5,170 nucleotides of DNA from positions 1 through 5,170 of the forward strand of contig USGZ01000147.1 of the NCBI GenBank assembly GCA_900554265.1, in the 5' to 3' direction. The notes under the pieces were generated by a model that was not told where the DNA came from, did not search any database, and saw only the letters and a list, made by a program, of their open reading frames with translations. The position numbers and the translations under genes are program-made. This stretch comes from an uncultured Porphyromonadaceae bacterium. GTDB taxonomy: Bacteria > Bacteroidota > Bacteroidia > Bacteroidales > Muribaculaceae. Below, piece by piece: positions 1 to 5,170 of the stretch (its first letter is position 1; each line of letters opens with the position of its first letter).

Positions 1-372
1 TGGAGCGCCCCTGCCGCTCCAGCCGCCTCAGAAGAAGAGCCCGCTGCGCCCTACTACCCCGCCACTGAAGGCTGCGATGGTTGCGCAGGGCAACCCGACG
101 GCCAAGTGCAGTTCCAGCCGGAGATGCCGCTGCCGGCGCCCGCACCGGAGAAATGCCCGCCTCAGTATCTGGTATGGAACATTCTGCTGACCGTCCTCTG
201 CTGCTCGCCCTTCGCCGTTTTCGGCATATTCGCCGCCATCAGGACCACCACGGCCTACGTGCGCGGCAACATGACCACGGCCAAGCGCTGGAGCGATACC
301 TCGGCCTGGATGGTGATGATCAGCATCGCCCTGGGCGCCCTGCCCTCGCTCTTCCTGGCCGCCCTGCTCTGA
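1..372 (+). CDS. CD225/dispanin-family small membrane protein, 5' end missing
   Basis: The frame is open from the first base, so 123 residues of C-terminal part are visible and the true start lies off the left edge; an internal GTG at 106 is not a convincing start because the Pro/Ala/Glu-rich sequence before it stays in frame. Residues 1-55 are a low-complexity Pro/Ala-rich linker with a CDGC motif (25-28). Residues 56-123 match the CD225/dispanin pattern: YLVWN then LCCSPF at the first membrane segment (about 56-80), a short polar loop with GN and TAKRWSDTS (89-101), and a second membrane segment (about 102-123) that ends the protein. In Bacteroidota such domains often follow an N-terminal GYF_2 (DUF4339) domain; the leading Trp could be the end of one, but this is inference. 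The protein should sit in the inner membrane. The cellular role of bacterial members is unknown. Family call fairly sure, function not. Confidence 0.85.
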   Translation, partial: WSAPAAPAASEEEPAAPYYPATEGCDGCAGQPDGQVQFQPEMPLPAPAPEKCPPQYLVWNILLTVLCCSPFAVFGIFAAIRTTTAYVRGNMTTAKRWSDTSAWMVMISIALGALPSLFLAALL

Positions 373-390
373 CTCCTCCGCCAAAACACA

Positions 391-432
391 CGGGAGGCTG
401 CGCGAAAATCCTCGCGCAGCCTCCCGTTTTTT
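391..432 (+). terminator. Strong intrinsic terminator after the CD225 gene
   Basis: A perfect 14-bp GC-rich stem (CGGGAGGCTGCGCG at 391-404 pairs with 413-426) encloses an 8-nt loop and is followed by six T residues (427-432). It begins 18 bp after the stop codon of the plus-strand membrane-protein gene. Read on the minus strand the stem is followed by TGTGTTTT, so it may also stop transcripts arriving from the convergent gene at 558-2222, for which I see no closer terminator. Confidence 0.93.
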
Positions 433-449
433 ATTCGCTGAATCGGACG

Positions 450-461
450 GAGGGCCGTTTG
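450..461. repeat. Left copy of an imperfect 12-bp direct repeat
   Basis: GAGGGCCGTTTG here matches GAGCGCCGTTTG at 2324-2335 in 11 of 12 positions and in the same orientation. The two copies lie close to the edges of the AT-rich segment holding the AlbA_2/ATPase gene. This could be a remnant of an insertion or recombination site, or chance; no recombinase is nearby. Confidence 0.3.
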
Positions 462-544
462 TAAAGCCTTGTTACATCTATTATGGATATTATACCGATA
501 ATCAGAGTGTTGTGCTGTTGGCTTTGTAAAATATCACAATTTTT

Positions 545-569
545 CTTGTTAAAGTCTCTACTTTACAAG
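545..569. repeat. Bulged inverted repeat across the stop codon of the AlbA_2/ATPase gene
   Basis: CTTGTTAAAG (545-554) and CTTTACAAG (561-569) form a 9-bp stem with one bulged T and a 6-nt loop. The stop codon of the minus-strand gene (558-560) sits in the loop. Read on the minus strand the stem is followed by AAAAA rather than T residues, so it is not an intrinsic terminator; it could stabilise the 3' end of the mRNA. The stem is AT-rich and weak. Confidence 0.35.
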
Positions 570-2222
570 ATGCCAGAACTTGCCGTCATACTTCAACTTG
601 CTTTTACGCTTTAGAGAAGAAAGCAGATTAGTAAGTTTGTCGTAGCGCTGGCGTTCGGTCATATAGTCCGGAAGCATTTTTCCTATCAGAGCGTATAGAT
701 CGGCACGTTCGGCCTTTCCATAGGCTTTGACATAATCGAGAATAAGCTTTTTAAAGTAGTTGTCGTCAAAACTTCGATTTTTAATATACGAAGCCTTCAG
801 CCCGACATGTTGAGTCGGCGCCACAACTTTCGAAGATAGAAAGACATTAGGGTATCTACCCTCTATATATCCTTTCTTACGAAGATATGCGGCGGCATCA
901 TGAGAAATGGATTTTCCTTTTTGCACCGAATCAAGCAACATTATATCTTCCAACGAAAGAGATGTGTTGGAGACAAGAATGTTGGCGAAATTCTCATCAA
1001 GGACACGCCCTTCTATCGTGCATACCACACGGCTATCCCGAATATCGTAGTTCGGCATAGGGAAGAAACGCTTGCGTTGCTGCACGAACAGCTTCTTAAT
1101 TCCTCCGCCCTCCGTCTCGACCATTTTCACATTCCGCATTGCTTCTACAAGGGCAGGATTCCTGTAATGGGACTCTGGAAAATCATTTGTCACGACAGCC
1201 TCTACGGATTCGGGGATAAACTGACCTGCATTCCTGAAACAAAGTTTTTCATCCTCGTATTCGATAATGTCGATATGGCATCCTTTGGAATAGTCCTGAT
1301 GCGCAATCGCATTATTCAACGGCTCGCGCAAAGTGAAAGCATCATAGCGCGTCATCGTTTCCGGGAACATGGACCCCGAAATCGTATATGTATAGGTCGT
1401 ATTCCTTATCAAGGCCCCTATCTCCTCGATTGCAACAATCATAGGAATGGTAAAGACCCTGAAATCCTTGTTGCCGTCGGCCTCATCGCGCAAGAACCAG
1501 CGAATCTTGCAGATTGAAGGATTCAGAAAATGATCGCTTTCAGATTTGCCAAGCAGAATTATCGTTGTCCGGGTGATTGCGGATTTCCTCGTGAGTTTGG
1601 CTTTATTCAAAAAAATCTCGTCAGACCAGCCGTCGATTTCGGAGTCGCGCGTTCCGTTGAAAAGTTCCTTGTATTTTTCACGTGCCAGTTTGATGGCCTT
1701 AGGGTCGAGGTCATCTATTGTCGCGTCAGGTATTATCTGGGCTGACCAGTCGTCAAGTATCAATACTTCAGTGAGAATCCTTTCCCTTCGGGATATTGTC
1801 ATTTCCACAAGATTATCCTCTATGCGCTGCCATAACTTTTTATGAGCATACACAGGTAGCCGCGGCATATGCCTGGGAATATCGATAACCCAGACCTTCT
1901 TGTCCGTATCAGAAGTAATGAATTCCTCTATTTTCAGGCCTTCGGCGGGCAGGTTGGGACACTCCCGGACTAATCTTAGCGTAGTTGTCTGACGATCATA
2001 ATTATAAGTATCTGTACCCACGATATCCAGACTATGGTCGGCCACACCGATAACAAGATGACCGCCTTCCATACTTGATATGGCTGCCACATATGAAATT
2101 ACATCGTCTCCTTCCTTGCCATTAAAACAATTCTTGAGATTCTTGAATTCTTTCCAGTCGCAAGTTTCATTTTCACATGGAAAACGCTTCTGAAGATATA
2201 ACTTCAACTCCTGTTCGGTCAT
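558..2222 (-). CDS. Schlafen-like AlbA_2 / GHKL-type ATPase / winged-helix protein
   Basis: Complete, 554 aa, a usual length for this family. The AlbA_2 (Schlafen-like, formerly AAA_4) domain covers about residues 18-145: WKEFK at 23-27, GGHLVIGV at 53-60 and WQRIEDNLVEM at 131-141. The middle part carries the HATPase_c_4 (RecG-like GHKL) pattern: REPLNNAIAHQDY at 299-311 supplies the N-box (E300, N303/N304, H308), FRNAGQF at 329-335 replaces the usual NPG turn, RNPALVEAM at 354-362 and EGGGIKKL at 371-378 complete it. Two winged-helix-like units follow, about 420-464 and 487-554, the second ending in a wing and GKFWHL. Family members are usually annotated as putative transcriptional regulators or DNA/RNA-binding ATPases; some sit in accessory or defence islands. 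The start is chosen on AAGGA 9 nt upstream. GC is near 40-45% against about 65% in the neighbours, which suggests transfer. The nucleic-acid target is unknown; nuclease activity is not established. Confidence 0.9.
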   Translation of the reverse strand: MTEQELKLYLQKRFPCENETCDWKEFKNLKNCFNGKEGDDVISYVAAISSMEGGHLVIGVADHSLDIVGTDTYNYDRQTTTLRLVRECPNLPAEGLKIEEFITSDTDKKVWVIDIPRHMPRLPVYAHKKLWQRIEDNLVEMTISRRERILTEVLILDDWSAQIIPDATIDDLDPKAIKLAREKYKELFNGTRDSEIDGWSDEIFLNKAKLTRKSAITRTTIILLGKSESDHFLNPSICKIRWFLRDEADGNKDFRVFTIPMIVAIEEIGALIRNTTYTYTISGSMFPETMTRYDAFTLREPLNNAIAHQDYSKGCHIDIIEYEDEKLCFRNAGQFIPESVEAVVTNDFPESHYRNPALVEAMRNVKMVETEGGGIKKLFVQQRKRFFPMPNYDIRDSRVVCTIEGRVLDENFANILVSNTSLSLEDIMLLDSVQKGKSISHDAAAYLRKKGYIEGRYPNVFLSSKVVAPTQHVGLKASYIKNRSFDDNYFKKLILDYVKAYGKAERADLYALIGKMLPDYMTERQRYDKLTNLLSSLKRKSKLKYDGKFWHLVK

Positions 2223-2231
2223 TTCTTGTTA

Positions 2232-2236
2232 TCCTT
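2232..2236 (-). promoter_or_regulatory. Ribosome-binding site of the AlbA_2/ATPase gene
   Basis: AAGGA on the minus strand lies 9 nt upstream of the ATG at 2222. It supports this start; the lipoprotein gene next door has no comparable purine run, as is common in Bacteroidota, so this is the clearest such site in the window. Confidence 0.6.
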
Positions 2237-2248
2237 GTAGAAATTCTG

Positions 2249-2260
2249 AATAATAATCGG
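2249..2260 (-). repeat. 12-bp leader motif shared by two minus-strand genes, AlbA_2/ATPase copy
   Basis: Exact copy of the CCGATTATTATT found before the lipoprotein start. Here it follows a TTGACA hexamer by 2 nt (TTGACAA overlaps into CCG), so it could be part of a promoter region rather than a leader element. Confidence 0.35.
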
Positions 2261-2295
2261 TTGTCAATGAGTAAGAAACAAGCCGGATTTGTAAT

Positions 2296-2318
2296 TTCAA
2301 CAATAAATCCTTGTTGAA
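2296..2318. repeat. Perfect 8-bp inverted repeat, possible operator
   Basis: TTCAACAA (2296-2303) and TTGTTGAA (2311-2318) are exact reverse complements separated by 7 nt. The element lies 74-96 bp upstream of the AlbA_2/ATPase start. Neither strand shows a T run after it, so it is not an intrinsic terminator. A dimeric winged-helix protein, possibly the neighbouring gene product itself, could bind it; that is inference. Confidence 0.5.
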
Positions 2319-2323
2319 GAGAC

Positions 2324-2335
2324 GAGCGCCGTTTG
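2324..2335. repeat. Right copy of the imperfect 12-bp direct repeat
   Basis: GAGCGCCGTTTG, 11 of 12 identical to 450-461 in the same orientation. It lies where composition changes from the AT-rich leader to the GC-rich end of the lipoprotein unit, about 1.86 kb from the left copy. Confidence 0.3.
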
Positions 2336-2371
2336 GGTTATGGAATGGGCAGACTGCAGCGCTTGGCGCGT

Positions 2372-2803
2372 CTAAAACCTGTCCGAGATTTCGGAGAAGG
2401 CGGTGTTGTATTCGTCGAGGGCGGCATAGGCGGCGGTGTTGGCGCCGTCGAGGACGCTGTCGGCGCTGGCTTTGTAGAGCGCGGAGCCAAGGGTGAAGAG
2501 ATAACCGAAGCGTTCCATGTATTCCGGGTCGGCCTGGAGTTCGCGATAGGCGTCGTAGCGGCGCTCCTCGGGCAGATCCTCGAGCTCGCGGTTGCGGGCG
2601 ACAAGGTATTTCAGAATCTGCTCGTTCTGCTCAATCATCTGAGCATAATCCTGCTGGGAGAGAGAGTCGCGGGCTTCGACCATGGTGGCCAGACGCTCGC
2701 AGGTGTCGCCGTCGTAGTCGGCGTCGGCCTGCGTGCCGCTGTCGCCGCAGGAGGCGGTCGACAGCAGCATGAGGGCTAAGGATATGAATACCGAAGGTTT
2801 CAT
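2372..2803 (-). CDS. Small lipoprotein of unknown function
   Basis: Complete, 143 aa. I do not recognise a family. The N terminus is a lipoprotein signal peptide: Lys2, a hydrophobic core (about 5-14) and a lipobox ending STAS-C with the lipidated Cys at 19. The next residues are GDSG, with only one acidic residue, so a surface-export signal of the Bacteroidota type is weak; it may stay on the periplasmic side of the outer membrane. The mature part is acidic and predicted mostly helical, rich in Glu, Gln, Tyr and Arg, with heptad-like stretches around 45-90 (QMIEQNEQILKYLV, RNRELEDL). It starts 52 bp after the stop of the glycoside-hydrolase-like gene on the same strand and may share its transcript. 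No clear Shine-Dalgarno precedes the ATG. The opposite strand also has a long open frame, but it is Gly/Val-rich and lacks any domain, while this one has a proper signal peptide. Confidence 0.85.
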   Translation of the reverse strand: MKPSVFISLALMLLSTASCGDSGTQADADYDGDTCERLATMVEARDSLSQQDYAQMIEQNEQILKYLVARNRELEDLPEERRYDAYRELQADPEYMERFGYLFTLGSALYKASADSVLDGANTAAYAALDEYNTAFSEISDRF

Positions 2804-2855
2804 CCGTAATAATAATCGGAACGCGTTTTTTAGATGTTACAAGCCTGGAGCTTGA
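2804..2855 (-). promoter_or_regulatory. Short spacer between hydrolase-like and lipoprotein genes
   Basis: The 52-bp gap holds a small hairpin (CAAGC at 2840-2844, GCTTG at 2850-2854, 5-nt loop) with no T run behind it on either strand, so no intrinsic terminator separates the two genes. Just before the ATG is CCGATTATTATTACGG, whose outer CCG and CGG could pair across the start region. Read-through into the lipoprotein gene is plausible. Confidence 0.35.
2808..2819 (-). repeat. 12-bp leader motif shared by two minus-strand genes, lipoprotein copy
   Basis: CCGATTATTATT on the minus strand lies 4 nt upstream of the lipoprotein ATG. An exact copy is at 2249-2260, 26 nt upstream of the AlbA_2/ATPase ATG. 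The sequence is AT-rich, so chance is possible. Confidence 0.35.
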
Positions 2856-5170
2856 TTATCTAACCCATTTGAGGCTCGGTTGGTTCAGACCGGAGAAGCG
2901 GATAATGTAGCATCCGGCGGGCAGGGCCTCCAGCGAGGCCTCGGTGCATACGGGCGTGGCCAGTACGCGGCGGCCGGCGAGGTCGAACACTTCAGCGCGG
3001 CATGCCGTAGGCATGTGGAGCGTGCAGGCGGCGTCGACATAGGCGTCGGCGGCAGTTTCGGGAGCGAAGACGCCGGACTCGTCGGAGTATACGAAGCTGC
3101 GGACGGGCCCGTAGTCGGTGTACTTCAGGCCGGTGGAACCCTGGAGGCTATAGGAGCCGCGGGTGCGGACATAGTAGGTCTGGCCTGCGACAAGGGCCTT
3201 GGATGCTATGCGCACGTCGCCGAGGAGCTTAGTCTGCGTCTCGAAGTCGGCCAGGGTGGCGCTGAAGCGGCTACGCACGGGGAAGGACTCCGAGGAGGCG
3301 ATTTCGACATAGGCATTGGTCAGGCCCTCCCAGGGTTCGACTGCGATGCACTCGTCGGCATGGAGGGTCAGGCCGTCGGATGCGGGATTGGCCAGGGCCG
3401 GGGCGGCATAGTCGGTGCGGTCGGCTGTGGCGAAGGGCAGTATGGCGGCGGTGGCGGTGGTATTTCCGCGGGTGGCCGTCAGGCGGGCGAAGTACTTTTT
3501 GCCGCTAACGAGAGTGCGTGCGGGCACTGTTGCCTCGGTCTCGGCCGTCTCGACGGTGTACTTGACGTTGGCGAAGTCCTCGGTGGTCGAAATCTCAAGC
3601 TTATAGCCGGTGCCTTCCGGAGCGGCGGTCCAGGTGAAGGAGGGGTTGAAGCTTACGTCGGCGGCATTTGCATCGGGGCTGGTGAAGGCCAGGGCCGATG
3701 CGGCGAAGGAAGCCGGAGCGCTGACGGCGGCGGTATGGTCGGCGGCATAGGCAACGACGCGCCACCAGTAGGTCTTGCCGTCCCGGAGGTCTGCTACATT
3801 GGCCGAGGAGATGCCGTCGGTCATGGTCTCGGCGCAGCCTACGAGCGAGGCGAAGTCCTCGCTTTCGGAAATCTCGACCAGGTAGCGTGCGGCGCCCTCG
3901 TGCTTCCAGGTCAGGTCGCAGAGGGGCTGACCGGCGCCGGCGGCGGGAGCGAGCTCGGTGGGAGCGACTCCGGCGGCCATTTCGGCGCAGTCCTCGAAGC
4001 GGATGGCGTGCAGACGGCCGTAGCGGTCGTAGACGGCCACACCGTAGGTCATGGCGGGGTCATCGCTTACGTCGAAGGCCGGCTCGTAGACAACACCCTC
4101 GAGGTATTCGGGCTGGAAGGCGAAATCGGTCTTGGCAACGCCTTCGGGGAGGCCGTAGACGGCGAAGCGACCGTTGACGACGCCTTCGGGAGCGGTCCAC
4201 TGCAGGTTGTCGCCTTCGCGCGAGAGCGGCCCGACAGTCGGCTCGGTGCGGGTGCCTCGCCAGCTGTGGAGCGGTGCCAGGGCCGTGTAAGGGAAGGTCT
4301 TGAGGTGGAGAATGTCGCCCCAGGTGGTGAACTTGTTGTCGATGCGCTCGCCGTAGTTGAGGTAGGCTCCGAGGTCGAAGAACACCACGCCGCTCTCGTT
4401 GGGGCGCACATGGCTGCGCATGAAGTCAATCTGGCGCAGGTACTCGGCCGACTTGCCGGACGACAGGCGGCTGCAGTCCACGCTCTCGTAGAGATGGCGG
4501 CCGAAGTGGGGAACGGCCACGGAGTACCACTCGGTGAGTCGGTCGAAATAGGAAATCCAGTAGACCTGGGGGCTGAGGAAGTCCAGCAGGCCCTCGGAAA
4601 GCCAGCGGATAGGGTCTGCGTAGAGACCGGTATAGTTCATGTCGCCGTAAGGGCCGGGGGTGAGGCCGTAGTCGGCGATGTCGTCGGGCGAGATGCGGCC
4701 TGCCGGGCCGATTGCGAACACGGCGTAGGGGCGCGCCAGCTTTACGGCGGCACTGACATCGCGGACCATCATGTTGACGTTCTCACGCCGCCACGCCGCC
4801 TGGGTCATTCTGTCGTCCTCTGGCACGGAAGCGGCATAGGCGTTGTAGAGGTCGGCGTCAGCGTCGAGGCCTATGGAGGAGTGGTAGAAGTAGTCGTCGA
4901 AAATCATGCCGTCGATGTCGTAGTTGGTGGCTATTTCGGTGCATATGTCGACGATGCGCTGGCGCACTTCGGGGAGGGCCGGATTGAGGATTGCCTGCTC
5001 GGAGGAACGCAGCAACCAGTCCGGATGCGTCAGGCCGTAGTTGCCGGGATGGTTATCGCTGTAATTGCCGCCCTTAGAATAGCGGTATGGGTTGACCCAG
5101 GCGTAGACCTCGATGCCATGGCGGTGGGCGCTCTCCACGAGGTAGCCGAAGGGGTCGTAGGCGGGCGTAC
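2856..5170 (-). CDS. GHL10-type glycoside-hydrolase-like enzyme with Fn3-like domains and Por-like tail, 5' end missing
   Basis: 770 residues are visible and the frame runs off the right edge; the GTG at 5138 lies inside the catalytic domain (preceded in frame by TPAYDPFGYL), so it is not the start. Residues below count from that GTG. The GHL10 (PF02638, DUF187) barrel reaches to about 290: VYAWVNPYR (11-19), NYDIDGMIFDDYFY (72-85) with candidate acidic residues D76, D81 and D82, FAIGPAGR (141-148), and LDFLSPQVYW (185-194). Then come about four beta-sandwich/Fn3-like domains, roughly 300-383, 392-480, 485-572 and 580-684; the last three share a (Y)xxEIS/ASxxF strand and a GKxYxxR strand. Residues 695-760 resemble a type IX-secretion sorting tail (AEVFDLAGRRV, LPAGCYIIRFSG, ending KWVR). 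The missing N terminus should carry a signal peptide. The protein is probably exported to the envelope or outside to cut a polysaccharide or cell-wall glycan; substrate is unknown. GC is about 65%. Confidence 0.9.
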   Translation of the reverse strand, partial: TPAYDPFGYLVESAHRHGIEVYAWVNPYRYSKGGNYSDNHPGNYGLTHPDWLLRSSEQAILNPALPEVRQRIVDICTEIATNYDIDGMIFDDYFYHSSIGLDADADLYNAYAASVPEDDRMTQAAWRRENVNMMVRDVSAAVKLARPYAVFAIGPAGRISPDDIADYGLTPGPYGDMNYTGLYADPIRWLSEGLLDFLSPQVYWISYFDRLTEWYSVAVPHFGRHLYESVDCSRLSSGKSAEYLRQIDFMRSHVRPNESGVVFFDLGAYLNYGERIDNKFTTWGDILHLKTFPYTALAPLHSWRGTRTEPTVGPLSREGDNLQWTAPEGVVNGRFAVYGLPEGVAKTDFAFQPEYLEGVVYEPAFDVSDDPAMTYGVAVYDRYGRLHAIRFEDCAEMAAGVAPTELAPAAGAGQPLCDLTWKHEGAARYLVEISESEDFASLVGCAETMTDGISSANVADLRDGKTYWWRVVAYAADHTAAVSAPASFAASALAFTSPDANAADVSFNPSFTWTAAPEGTGYKLEISTTEDFANVKYTVETAETEATVPARTLVSGKKYFARLTATRGNTTATAAILPFATADRTDYAAPALANPASDGLTLHADECIAVEPWEGLTNAYVEIASSESFPVRSRFSATLADFETQTKLLGDVRIASKALVAGQTYYVRTRGSYSLQGSTGLKYTDYGPVRSFVYSDESGVFAPETAADAYVDAACTLHMPTACRAEVFDLAGRRVLATPVCTEASLEALPAGCYIIRFSGLNQPSLKWVR

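Larger units (their letters stand above)
2223..2371 (-). promoter_or_regulatory. AT-rich leader of the AlbA_2/ATPase gene
   Basis: This 149-bp stretch separates the lipoprotein stop from the next start on the same strand. It turns AT-rich below about position 2320. It holds an inverted repeat (2296-2318), a TTGACA hexamer and an AT run close to the start, and a ribosome-binding site. TATTGTTG, overlapping the right arm of the inverted repeat on the minus strand, matches 7 of 8 positions of the Bacteroides -7 element (TAnnTTTG with N free), but I find no matching -33 TTTG at the expected spacing. An own promoter is likely from the gap and composition, but its position is not fixed by the sequence. 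Confidence 0.4.

Noticed and set aside
81..464. 127-codon plus-strand frame overlapping the CD225 gene and its terminator
   Set aside because: It runs through a strong intrinsic terminator and is Arg/His/Pro-rich; the overlapping frame encodes a recognisable membrane domain.
521..528. TGGCTTTG as a plus-strand Bacteroides -7 element
   Set aside because: It lacks a -33 element at the right spacing and would drive only antisense transcription into the minus-strand gene.
900..1517. 205-codon plus-strand open frame inside the AlbA_2/ATPase gene
   Set aside because: It lies fully antisense to a gene with clear domain motifs, shows no recognisable domain, and has no plausible start context.
2256..2271. 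TTGACA before the AlbA_2/ATPase gene as a sigma-70 -35 box
   Set aside because: No acceptable -10 hexamer lies 16-18 nt downstream, and Bacteroidota primary promoters use a different consensus.
2333..2779. 148-codon plus-strand open frame opposite the lipoprotein gene
   Set aside because: Its translation is a Gly/Val-rich low-complexity sequence, as expected from the antisense of GC-rich codons; the minus-strand frame has a proper signal peptide and lipobox.
2840..2854. Hairpin CAAGC/GCTTG between the hydrolase-like and lipoprotein genes as a terminator
   Set aside because: The stem is only 5 bp and no T run follows on either strand; the T run at 2826-2831 is on the wrong side.
3415..4177. 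Short plus-strand frames opposite the hydrolase-like gene
   Set aside because: They are Arg- or Val-rich antisense shadows of a GC-rich gene with no domain or start signal.
4067..4429. 120-codon minus-strand frame within the hydrolase-like gene
   Set aside because: It is a Ser/Pro/Thr-rich frame shift of the real coding frame, which carries family motifs on both sides.

Overview
The window looks like a Bacteroidota chromosome, most likely a GC-rich gut Bacteroidales lineage; Muribaculaceae is a guess. The signs are a large secreted glycoside-hydrolase-like protein ending in a type IX-secretion (Por)-like C-terminal domain, a short lipoprotein with a TAS-C lipobox, weak or absent Shine-Dalgarno sequences, and about 65% GC in three of the four genes.

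Layout from left to right: (1) the 3' part of a plus-strand gene for a small CD225/dispanin-family membrane protein, cut by the left edge and followed by a strong intrinsic terminator (391-432); (2) an AT-rich convergent intergenic stretch; (3) a complete minus-strand gene (558-2222) for a 554-aa Schlafen-like AlbA_2 / GHKL-type ATPase / winged-helix protein, with visibly lower GC than its neighbours; (4) a 149-bp AT-rich leader (2223-2371) with a perfect inverted repeat and an AAGGA ribosome-binding site; (5) a 143-aa lipoprotein of unknown function (2372-2803, minus); (6) a large minus-strand gene (2856 to the right edge, 5' end missing) for a GHL10 (DUF187-type) glycoside-hydrolase-like enzyme with about four fibronectin-III-like beta domains and a sorting-type tail.

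The hydrolase and lipoprotein lie 52 bp apart on the same strand and may be co-transcribed as a cell-envelope unit. The AlbA_2/ATPase gene looks like a separate acquired cargo gene: its composition differs, it has its own leader, and it is bracketed by an imperfect 12-bp direct repeat (450-461 and 2324-2335) near the composition boundaries. No integrase, transposase, CRISPR array, tRNA or rRNA is visible. I do not see a clear new multi-gene system. The best leads are the low-GC regulator/ATPase gene with its flanking repeat and palindromic leader, and the enzyme with a changed family motif.
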